64,000 bases of DNA. Origin: Trematomus loennbergii (taxonomy: Eukaryota; Chordata; Actinopteri; Perciformes; Nototheniidae). Numbering within the stretch: position 1 is the first letter of the stretch; the number at the start of each line of letters is the position of its first letter. The notes beneath the pieces are model-generated. The model worked only from the letters and a program-made list of their open reading frames with translations, made no database searches and was not told where the DNA came from. The stretch covers positions 104,501 through 168,500 of the forward strand of contig JAAOOA010000530.1 of NCBI GenBank assembly GCA_012861695.1, in the 5' to 3' direction. The translations under genes and the position numbers were made by a program. Positions 1 through 9,353 of this stretch are shown here, piece by piece.

Positions 1-349
1 CAAATTACAGGGGGTAGAATTGACCATCTCAGTTTGGTGTATTGGCATGCTAACATTGCTAACTAGTACTAAACAAAGTATATGTATGTAGGGCTGATGG
101 GAATGTCACAAGTTTTTAGGTTATTTTTACATAAGGTGCCAGATGGTGCGTAAGGGAAACTAACAACATTTTCAGGTTTTGATTTACTTTGAGGGATATG
201 TGGATATCTGTAAAAAAAAAAAATGCATTACAACCCAGCCAGCAATTGTAGAGACATTTACTTAAAACAGAAAAAAAAGCTGGGATTCAACAATTGGAAA
301 TTGGATTCGTCCGGCGACCATAAAGGTTCATGGCAATCTATCCAATAGT

Positions 350-790
350 TGTTAATATGTTGGAATAGCCTCCCAACTGAGATACGGGATTGTTCCACTC
401 TCAATAGTTTTAAAGGACAACTCAAAGAATGGTTGAGAAAAAACAGACGTGCAATCACCGCTAACTGCACTTTAACACAGGGGTATCTCCTCTTGCACTT
501 TATGCATCTCTTGTATCCTCTCTTGCACTTTATATGTCGTTGCTGCTATAGTGTACTGCCATGTGGTAAATACTTGTGTGTGCTGCTCTTGCTCTCTTGC
601 ATATCATGTATTTATTTTTTGCTATGTTTACAAATGTCATGTTCTTATATGATGTATGTCAGGGACTACGGATGGAAATTAGCTCAAAGCTAAAATCCGG
701 CATATTTACACTTGAAGCATTATTTGTCTTACGTGTTCATTAATGTGCATTGTCCCTATTCCAATAAACGATTAAATGAAAAAATGAAAA
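350..790 (+). mobile_element. Non-LTR retrotransposon (LINE) 3' fragment
   Basis: A short open stretch reads WNSLPTEIRDCSTLNSFKGQ, the usual C-terminal tail of CR1/L2/Rex-type LINE reverse transcriptase ORFs (W-N-x-L-P...FK..L). It is followed by non-coding sequence and an A-rich simple 3' end near 775-790. Everything upstream of the tail is missing, so this is a strongly 5'-truncated dead copy. It lies beyond the last visible exon of the minus-strand gene at 924-2507, probably in its next intron. The clade within L2/CR1/Rex cannot be decided from so little sequence. Confidence 0.6.
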
Positions 791-923
791 TGTTGATACA
801 TTTGAGTCCAGACTGAAGTGGTGGACTAGCTATGACTGACTGGGAGACAAACATTCTGTAAATTGCAAAACAGCTTCATGCTGCTACTGTGGCTAAAAAT
901 ATATTACTGTTAAATCAACATAC

Positions 924-2507
924 CTTCAATGATGCTCAAAGCATTCCTGAGGGAATCATTCTCCCTCTCCAGTGCAGCAACCCTTTCCTCCAACGTCCTC
1001 AGGTAACTCTTTTCGTTCACCTCTTGGGCCTATCAAAAAGCACATCATTAAAAAAAAAAGGTTAGGTTTAAAAGCCAGTGGTGGAAAGTTAGTTCTAAAT
1101 AAATGTACTTGTGTTTTGAGGATTTAGCAGCCAGGTACAGTATGTATTGCACAGTTTAGGTAAATTTAGGTCACTGCACTTTGGACTTAGTATAAAACAG
1201 ATACATACCTTCTGAAGATCCTTATATTTTTTGGATAATGTCTGATGACGATGACTCCAGCCGTGATTTTTTGCTTGGTCTCTCCTGAGAACAGACATAA
1301 ATATTTGTTTTTGTGTGTGGTTGTGTGTGTATCTTCATAAAGTTGTGGTGTTTCGATTTTGAATAACTCACCTCTGACTGTTCCACGTCGTCGTCCTCCT
1401 CCAGAAAAGGCCTCCTTTTCTTTGCCCTCTTGCCTTTTCCCATTGGCCCGGATTGTTCAAAAGGTTCTTTACCTTCAACCAGCCGGTTCCTCATTTTGAG
1501 GAGTGCACCTTTGTCATCTATTGGAAGCAACAAAGATATTCAGCCTATTACTTTGTACAATCCATATATATATATATATATAGGGTACATCAACATTTGT
1601 ATGTGAGTCACATTGTCTGCTTACATGACAATATGTTGGTAATGATACTCTGTATAGGAAAATATAACATATGGTCATGCTACACCCATTATGAGTATAC
1701 TTATACTTAGCTGATAATACCTATGTAGCCAGGTGAGTTAAACTATATATTAGTGGCAGCTGGTGAAAAATATTTTAGGTCGGGCTGTGGAAGATGGGGG
1801 GGATGGGGGCATATTTTATACCAGGGGTTTGCAACCTTTTTGAAACTGAGAGCTACCTGAAGGATAATGAACTCTATGGAGGGCTGCTTTTTTTGTATAA
1901 TCTTTCTGAAGAATATAAGTATATTTTTACTAATTACTGTTTCCAATGGGTGACATTTTTTTAGATAAAAAACAGTATTTTTATTTGTAATAATAACTTT
2001 AGAGCGGATTTATAGAGCGCCTTTCATTGAACAGATCTGAGGACGCTGATTGGCTGAAATGTGCTGCCATATTTTTCGGGTAGCAACGGTCAGCGATTGG
2101 TTGGCTGCTGCTGCGCTGGGGTGCTTAATTCCCAGACGAGAGGGTAATGATTCTAATGATTTGAAACATATAACGGTTTAGATTTGATATATTAAACAGT
2201 ATTGTACTTATTATAAATATAAAACTTTCCATCCTAGCACCTCTATTGACCAGTCGCCACTGCTATATATTAACAAATAAAACATAGGCTTAACAACTGT
2301 TAATAATAATGATAAGCTGTATGATCTATTTAAATATGCCAACTTACCGCCAGTTGATAACACTTTAGCAGTCCAAGCCATCTTTTTCCCATTTTGGGGC
2401 CACCAGACAAGATATTCCTTTTCCAATTCAGGATCGTATTCCCCCTCAATTAAATTTAACCGGCCAACTTCTATGGTATCATTGCTGAATTCATACAGCC
2501 CGTACAT
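924..2507 (-). CDS. 5' part of a BEN-like small nuclear protein gene, frameshifted and partial
   Basis: Four exons join with GT-AG sites: 2507-2348, 1517-1372, 1284-1209 and 1029-924. I chose the ATG at 2507 (MYGLYEFSNDTIEVG) because related fish proteins, as I remember them, begin at this motif; an in-frame ATG at 2543 is possible. Exon 1 encodes a compact module ending VWWPQNGKKMAWTAKVLSTG. Exon 2 is basic then acidic (KGKRAKKRRPFLEEDDD). Exon 3 is Ser/Lys-rich. Exon 4 is a leucine-zipper-like coiled coil (LRTLEERVAALERENDSL). Exon 3 is 76 nt where 75 is needed to keep frame: an extra A in a run of six A near 1230 gives an early stop, so this is a pseudogene or an assembly error. The expected C-terminal BEN domain would lie left of 900 or outside the window. 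It is head-to-head with the transposase gene at 2743. The BEN-family assignment comes from memory of the family and is moderate. Confidence 0.5.
1751..2262. mobile_element. hAT-type MITE in an intron of the BEN-like gene
   Basis: A 512-bp element lies between perfect 8-bp direct repeats CTATATAT (1743-1750 and 2263-2270). The ends are imperfect inverted repeats: the left begins AGTGGCAGCTGGTG and the right, read on the other strand, begins AGTGGCGACTGGTC. An 8-bp duplication is the hAT signature. No transposase remains. It sits in the first intron of the minus-strand gene and does not disturb the splice sites. Confidence 0.75.
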
Positions 2508-2742
2508 TTTTGGTTCAAAAGTAGCTCTAAGTAGTGGCAACAAAGTGATTACAAACCGGAGATTGCAGTTGGCACTGCGGAGGTCTGTATCCTAGCAACG
2601 CTAGAGAAGCGGGAAGCGCGAGGCGAAAGTTGGGCACGAGTACGTCACCACTCACCAGCTACCCTCAGCGGCAGAATAATCCGTGCCTGGAAAAAGTTCT
2701 TTAGTTTTGATTCTCATTCACAAAAAGAGAGAAAACCTGAGA
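2508..2742. promoter_or_regulatory. Shared divergent promoter region
   Basis: The first coding ATG of the minus-strand gene (2507) and that of the plus-strand transposase gene (2743) are only 235 bp apart and point away from each other. The interval is more GC-rich than its surroundings, has no TATA box, and carries a CRE-like TACGTCAC at 2641-2648 and an inverted pair in CTAGCAACGCTAG near 2592. A bidirectional promoter is inferred from the arrangement; no transcript start can be seen directly. Confidence 0.4.
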
Positions 2743-5700
2743 ATGTACAAAAGATATTTGTCAGATTTAGATATAGATATTCCCAGGACTACAAAACGGT
2801 ACCGGAGGACCCGTATGGAGGCACAACTTGTGACAGGTAAGGACGGGTTTTCTCTTCATATTGGACGAACGGGATGAACTGCCAATATAAGACGTATTTC
2901 ATTTGGTGGTTTTTGTCTCACATTACTGTATTCAACGAATTATAGCAGACTATACTACAACATTTTGAAACGTTTTTTAGATGTATAGATTCACTTCGTG
3001 TATACTGCTATTATTCCTATTTTGATAGCAGTAGGGCAATATGTAAATTATGTTATATAACATATAAAATCAATATGACTCTAAAAAAGCTGAGACATAC
3101 ATAAACCAAACCTAGCTTTTTGCTGAGATGCCAAATTAAAATGCCCACAATCAATGTGTGTATAAATGTCTGTGTAACAGCTGTGTGATTTTATCAATTT
3201 ACAGACTCTGACTCATCCAGTGATGAAGCCTCAAATGAAGATCGAATGGTGGGTGAGAGTATAATGTATTACAGAGACAAAAGGTTGTGTTAGATTCATT
3301 AAAATCATATTATCAGGATAGTTATTGTGTAGCCTTTTGCTTTATCTCAGGCTGATCACCATTCTGGCGGGACATCAGATGACAGAGGGGAGGATCCACA
3401 TCATGAAATGGTAGTTTTTTGCATTGACTGATCCAGACTTAAGAAATTGGACTCACTGGTGGACTTATGACTATGCTACTTGGTCACTGATATATTTTTT
3501 TGAATGCATTGCCACTGTGCATTGCCACATGGTCATCGTTCGTCCGTCATGTACTGTCTTTGTATCCTGCTTGAATGCTCTTTTTATGATGCCTTCCTCA
3601 GGAATAGCCCCTCTTTTTTTTTATTGAATTAATTTGATTTCTACTTTTCTGTCTCTCAGAGTGACGATGAAGTAGAGATGGCTGCAGACGACGAAGGAAC
3701 AGATCAACAACATGAAATGGTACAACATAAACATGCAGGGATTGTTTTACTTATTAAAAAAAGAATTTATTCTGTTAAAATCCATGACCTTTGCTACATT
3801 ACAGGTAGCAGTAAGAGACAACACAGTTTTCTATGATGATAAGAATACAGATTTATCCGACACAAAATAAATTGGGTTACAAATATTTAACAAAATGTAT
3901 CTTATTATTTTATAACTTATAGTTAACATTAATATTATTTTCACTGTACTGTATGCACATACGACTTTCACCCGCACTGCAACCTTCCCATTTAAATATA
4001 TTTTGTTGCTGCATGCTATAACACGTGCATTCCCTATGGGCATCAATAAAGATCCATCTTATCTTATAGCCTTTTGCTGTCTCTCAGGCTGACCACCTGT
4101 CTGGAGGGTCATCAGAGGACGGAGGGGAAGATCCAAACCATGAAATGGTATAATTTGTGCAGGTCCACTTTGTTCCAGAAAGACAAACTGGTGTTTGGCT
4201 TAACTACGACTTCTGCTGCTCTTATATTACAGAACTCTGACCGAGGCACAAACACTTCAGATGAAAGTGCAGGCGAAGATGTAATGGTGTGTAAGATTGT
4301 TTTCATTATTATAATGGCAAAAATGTATCTCCTCTGCTTAGCAAACAGTTTAGTATTTCTGGTGGTAACAATATAGTGCTTCTTTAGGACACAATGGATT
4401 ATAGCTGTATAAGTTTATTTAGGACAGACCAGGTAATGTTAACAGCATGACACTAAATCAGAGCCCACTGTTTATGATTACATCATCAAGATCACACTGG
4501 AACTATAAACGTTGTTGATTAACATAAAGAAGGTGATTGGCTGAATTAGGAGTTAAACTGGGAAAATGCTCTTCTGCACCTGGCCTAAATACAGGACTGG
4601 ATATGATCACAACTAACTTTCTGTATCTCTGCAACTTCTGTATTATAGAATGAAGATAGAGCTAACTCAGTTCCATCTGGTGACGACACTCCCGAAGATC
4701 CAATGGTGAGATCATTTAGCTAAATGTGTTTATTTTGCTTAAATATTGAAAATATAGACATTTTATTTTGGCATTGACATATAATGTGTTATCCTTTTTA
4801 TTAGGAGCATGTATTTGACCCTACCTTCAATGGTGAGAAGAAGATCTATGCTGGTTCTTCAGTTACCATGGCAGCTCTCCTTCTTCTTCTCATGGCTTTT
4901 ATCCTGAAGCATGGCCTGTCAAAAGCAGCGACCAAACACCTCCTCGAGCTCCTAAACTTTGTGGTGCCCGGATGTGTGCCAAAGTCAGTGTGGTATTTAG
5001 AGAAATACTTTCTTGATTATAATGACAAAACAGAAATTCATTTTTACTGTCCCAGATGTGCAAACTACCTCGGTGTTGAACCAGGTAATGAGTGTGGGGT
5101 GTGCCAGCAGAGCTTGAACAGAAAGGGTCTACTTGAGAAGGCATACTATTTCCTTGTAATGCCACTTAAAGTGCAACTGAGAAATATCCTTGCCAATGTC
5201 CAATCAAAGCTAGGCAAGCATTTCACAAGAGATGCCTCCATTTCTGATATTAACACTGGAAGTGAATACAGACGCGAGGCTCAGGAAGTCAACACTGACA
5301 GTATTACACTAACCTTCAATTGTGATGGCGCCCCTGTGTTCAATTCATCAAAAACTTCAATTTGGCCCATCTTGTGTACTATCAATGAATTACCATTTGT
5401 GGATAGATGTAAAAATGTTCTATTGCATACATTATGGTTTGGCAAAGGGAAACCCAAGGTTCAAAGTTACTTCACCCCATTCATCCATGAACTTCAAAAA
5501 CTGAGGGACACAGGATTCTATTGGAAAGATGATAATGGATTAGAACATCACACCAGAGTAACAGCTAAAATATGTATTTGTGATGCAGTAGCAAGGGCAA
5601 TGGTGCAGAACTTTAAACAGTTCAATGGAGAATTTGGATGTGGTTTTTGCTACCACAAAGGGGAGGTGGTACCAAAAGGCAGAGGTTTTACTAGAGTCTA

Positions 5701-7060
5701 TCCTGTACAGATAGTTGGATGTGAACTGAGACAAATGGCTGAAACTGTACAACTTGCCGAGTTAGTGATGGAAAACGGTGATGACAAAGCTCAAAGGGGT
5801 GTTAAAGGACCAAGTCCACTGATCCTGTTGCCATCATTTGACCTTATCAAAGGCTTTATACCAGACTACATGCATTGTTTTTGTCTTGGTGTAGTGCGTC
5901 AATTTGTTAATCTTTGGTTTGACCCTCATTATGCCAACAAGAACTTTCACTTGACTCCTCTTCAGTTAGATGACCTGGACAAAGCTTTGTGTAAGATTCA
6001 GCCACCAAATGAAATTAGAAGAAATCCTAGGCGCTTAAGTGAGAGGATATATTGGAAAGCTTCTGAGTGGAGGGCATTTGCTCTTCTCTATTCCCCTGTA
6101 ATATTAAGGACTGTTTTGCCAGGACTTTACTACAAACATTGGATGCTTCTTGCATGTGCGGTTCACATCCTCCTATCCCAGTTTGCCACTCATGATGAGC
6201 TCAATTGTGCAGAGTTATGTTTAGTTCAATTTGTAGCAAAAGTACCAGATCTTTATGGACCTGAACATTGTTCATATAACTGCCATATGTTGACACATCT
6301 TACCCAGAGTGCCAGGGACTGGGGTCTTTTATGGGCCAATTCAGCATTTGTGTTTGAAGATATGAATGGAAAACTCTTGCAGTTGTACTCTGGCACGCAA
6401 TCAGTTTCTTCACAGATTTTTAAGAATTTTTTTTCATATCAGAAAGTTGTAAGAAAAGGAAATGCTTTACTCCAGGATTCAAGCAGAGAAATGCAAGATT
6501 TTTTCTTTTCCCTGACCAGTAGTAACATTGTTACGAAGTCAGCAAACTGCATAAGAGAACATTTAGTCACTTTAGGATGTGGCTCTCACAGACTGTTAAA
6601 TGTGAGGGAGATTGCTGCACTGCAAAACAGTACACCCACAAGGTACCAACATCTTAATAGTGTAACTGAATACAAGCGTTGTGTGTATAAAAACATTTTA
6701 GTCACCACCAGAGACTACAGTATGCATTTCAAAAGAAATAATTCAGTGATAGAAACCTCAAATTGCTTTGGTATGGTAGAGTCCTTGGTTGTTGTACCAA
6801 AACCCTGCAACTGTGAAAGAGATGCAAACTGTTGTTGCAGAGAACTTCTTGTTTTCTACAAGCCATTGCAGCAGGAGCACATACAGCCAGCTATCTATGA
6901 TGCAGAGATCCATACAAACATTGCAAAATTTCTTGTAAAAGTAAAGATCTCCAATGAATTGTGTGTATTGACATGTGAGGACATAGTAGCTAAATGTATT
7001 GCAATTGAACATGGGGGTAAGCTATATGTGATGAAAATGCCTGTGTTTGAGACAAGTTAA
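2743..7060 (+). CDS. EnSpm/CACTA-like transposase gene, 8 exons
   Basis: Exons 2743-2836, 3205-3248, 3351-3410, 3660-3719, 4088-4147, 4233-4286, 4649-4705 and 4805-7060 join in frame to about 894 aa. The ATG at 2743 (MYKRYLSDLDID) is preferred; a longer reading to 2683 would need GTG. The N-terminus is a basic motif, then an acidic region made of mini-exons. The last exon (751 aa) holds a CPRC...CGVC zinc ribbon, a transposase core with candidate catalytic Asp in NCDGAPVFNSSK (codon at 5324) and CICDAV (codon at 5582), then DYMHCFCLG, and a DUF4218-like block with NCHMLTHL and FEDMNG (Glu codon at 6356). A Cys-rich cluster lies near the C-terminus. This matches the Tnp2/DUF4218 layout of EnSpm/CACTA transposases. 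The frame is fully open, so the gene is young or selected. No CACTA-type terminal repeats were found, so an intact element versus a domesticated copy is undecided. Confidence 0.75.
3205..4705 (+). repeat. Array of six symmetric acidic mini-exons
   Basis: Six short exons of 42-60 coding nt (3205-3248, 3351-3410, 3660-3719, 4088-4147, 4233-4286, 4649-4705) each end in ATG directly before the GT donor, and exons 3 to 7 are phase 0 at both ends. They encode acidic repeats such as ADHHSGGTSDDRGEDPHHEM and ADHLSGGSSEDGGEDPNHEM. The intron ends before exons 3 and 5 also match (AGCCTTTTGCT...CTCAG), so exon plus flanking intron was tandemly copied. Any one of exons 3-7 could be skipped without changing frame. 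Confidence 0.75.
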
Positions 7061-7492
7061 ATGTTGAGGGCTAGCACAAACTGTTGAGACTCAATTTGTC
7101 TGCACATAATATGATGATTTAAATGTGTTTTTCTTTATGCTATTATTGTTTTTTTATAACTCACTGTTTGATCATTAACTGTATTTTGTAATGCATGTGT
7201 GTTTGTGTCTGTGACTGGGTAAATCTGCATGGATATTTCTAAATATGTGAGTAAAACGCCACATTGAAGCTCTGTATGAACTCAGTTGTCTCATTCAATA
7301 ACAACATTGAGAACATCTTTATCTAAAGTGTAATTCTTTGGCTATTTTGTGTCAAGATGTGTTGAAAAAGAAGATGAAAATATATGTTACCTAAAGGGAA
7401 ACCAACTAAAACCAGCAATGAAAAATACTAAACAAAGTATAAGACCTGCATTAACATTTAAAAAAATGCATACAATGGGACTTGAGTGATTA
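7061..7492 (+). other. 3' flank of the transposase gene
   Basis: This is AT-rich sequence after the TAA stop, with no further coding signal. No canonical AATAAA was found close to the stop; AT-rich stretches near 7140-7200 and 7300 are possible polyadenylation regions. It ends where the palindromic repeat field begins. Confidence 0.4.
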
Positions 7493-7830
7493 TCATGATA
7501 CATACCATGGTATACCTGTAGTACCATTTGAATACTCTATGGAGTACCAGTTATCTGAGGTACCGCGGCATGTACTATAGTATCGGAGGTACCATGGTAT
7601 GTACCATGGTAACAGCTGTGGTACAACGGTATGTACCAGGGTTATACCATGGTATGCATCATGGTAACATCTGAGGTACCATGGTAGTACTATGGTACAC
7701 CATGGTAAAATCTGAGGTACCATAGTAGTACCATAGTAGTACCATGGCAGTACCATGGTGTACCATGGTAGTACCATGGTAGTACCATGGTATACCATGG
7801 TACGTACTATGGTACACTATGGTAACATTT
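7493..7830. repeat. Palindromic TACCATGGTA repeat field
   Basis: The 10-mer TACCATGGTA, its own reverse complement, and close variants (TACCATAGTA, GTACTATGGTA) recur more than a dozen times in about 340 bp, mostly 10-25 bp apart. An open frame on the minus strand is only a by-product of the repeats. Subterminal arrays of short motifs are known binding sites for CACTA transposases, so this may be the right subterminal region of an element carrying the gene that ends at 7060. That link is inference. Confidence 0.6.
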
Positions 7831-7937
7831 CTTATGGGTAATCACCTCGTCCACTGTGTGTGTGTGCCTCTGTGACAAGCTAAACATCCACAAAGGTCAT
7901 CATGTCACAGTCTAACTGTAGCCTATTCACAAAAGTA

Positions 7938-7977
7938 GGGGGGCAAGGGGGGGCAGCTGCACCCCCTTGCCCCCCCG
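7938..7977. repeat. G-rich/C-rich inverted repeat
   Basis: Two arms, GGGGGGCAAGGGGG and CCCCCTTGCCCCCC, flank a short centre containing CAGCTG. This makes a near-perfect GC-rich foldback with G runs able to form quadruplexes. The flanking text resembles the end of a MITE, but no partner end was located. Confidence 0.55.
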
Positions 7978-7979
7978 TA

Positions 7980-8785
7980 GAGCCCTGATAGTAGGTAATT
8001 ATATCTAAAACCACAAGACGTTAATTACCTGTACTCGGTGCGCCATATTGTCTGTTCTCTCTGTAACCTCCAAGTCTCTTTAAATCCTTGCGTCAGCGTC
8101 TCACGTTTTGGGCGCGCTCTCTTCTGACCATATTTGGAAGTACAACTTCCTACAACTTCCTACAGGTTCAACCTCCACCGTCTTGCTGCGGCTGCAACAA
8201 TAAAGACGTTAACGTTTATTTACTGGAGTTTTTTTCAACGTGAGTCTTATTTTTGTAGCTCTAACTTCCTGTTGCTTCTGTTTTCAAACCCTTTAGAAAA
8301 TAGGATCATACGTTGTTTATTGCAGAAGATTTTAATCGGAAACCTTTTATACAATAAATGAAGCTGCTAATATTTAATCATTAAAAGATAGTTTGTCATT
8401 TTTCAAGTGTCTTAAATGTGAGGAAATATTATTATGATTATTTTCAAATCAAAGGACTTATTCTGATTTATTTTCAAAGTGTGACAAACTTATTAAATAT
8501 TTTTTTAAAGCTTTAAATCTTTAGTTAAAACACTTTTTTTAAACAAAAAATTCCAAATAATAAATGTGAAAGGATGACTGAGAATAAACTCAGCCATCTC
8601 CAGACTGACTGCGTGCGTGCGTGCGTGCGTGCAAATCTTTTGAAGAAGCATACTTTGTTATGAAATCATGTTTTTAATAATAGTGAATTTATTCTTACAA
8701 GTTGAATCACATATCAAATTTACATTACTGCATTTAAATCATCCTCTTTTATCTCAGTAAATGCAAAAAAAAGTAATTAAACCGA
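7980..8785. other. Non-coding stretch downstream of the PYD-CARD gene
   Basis: No gene is seen. It includes a GC-rich part (8030-8130), AT-rich sequence, and a short (GTGC)n tract at about 8608-8632. From about 8560 on, sequence around GGATGACTGAGAATAAA and GCAAATCTTTTGAAGAAGC is shared with 58915-59280, downstream of the NLR gene. This part is therefore probably 3' UTR or flank duplicated together with the CARD exon. Confidence 0.5.
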
Positions 8786-8850
8786 CTGGCAGGAAGTAAA
8801 CCCTAAAGGGAACAGCAGAAGAAGACAGACAGGAAGTACACAGGTACACG
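8786..8850. repeat. Unexpanded copy of the 40-bp minisatellite unit
   Basis: About one and a half units of the GAAGACAGACAGGAAGTA / CTAAAGGGAACAGC motif are present. The same motif forms about ten 40-bp copies at 59391-59797 in the homologous position beside the NLR gene. It marks the common origin of the two 3' flanks and shows that only one copy expanded. Confidence 0.7.
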
Positions 8851-9061
8851 GTATGAACAGACTTGGACAGTTAGAGAATGTGTTTTTATAACATGTGTCT
8901 CCCCCTGATGTCAATTGGTTTGCATTCAAAGTATATGATGTTCATATATGTTTCTGTATAAAATAAATGAAAGAAAGGGTGGCTTTAGGGTCTGCGCTGC
9001 TGGCTGACAGCGGTCAGACGGCCACATCACCTGACCAGGCAACATACAAAACTAGCAGGGG

Positions 9062-9353
9062 CTAGTTGAGCTGTTCGTAAAGATGCGGGTCCAGCTCACG
9101 GAGAGCTTTGATCAAATCCCTGCTGGGTTTAACTCCTTTTTTTCGCACCACGTCCAACACCTCTTCTGCTCTGTCCCTTCGGGATTTGGTTTTGGCTGAC
9201 TCCATCTCAGATTCACTGATCACTCCAGACCCAAGGAGTTTATCCAGAAGGTCGTTCAGGATAGGTAGGGACACTCTTTTAATGAACTCTGCCCGAACTG
9301 AGAACAGCCACTGGTCTTCTGGGACATTTCCCTGGATAATTCCTTCCTTGGAT
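9062..9353 (-). CDS. Terminal CARD exon, copy 1
   Basis: The acceptor is CTTCCAG before 9353; the stop is TAG at 9064-9062. The readable frame gives a death-fold CARD of about 85 residues: WLFSVRAEFIKRV, then LNDLLDKLLGSGVISESEM, then VLDVVRKKGVKPS and ALRELDPHLYEQLN. The spacing and the terminal LDPHLYEQL motif match fish ASC/NLRP1-type CARDs. It is clearly paralogous to the CARD at 59895-60223. The start of the exon is out of frame with the CARD because of a single-base loss near 9333. Confidence 0.8.

Noticed and set aside
7493..7798. 101-codon frame with YHGTTMVLPWY repeats
   Set aside because: A product of the palindromic minisatellite; no codon-level conservation or start context.
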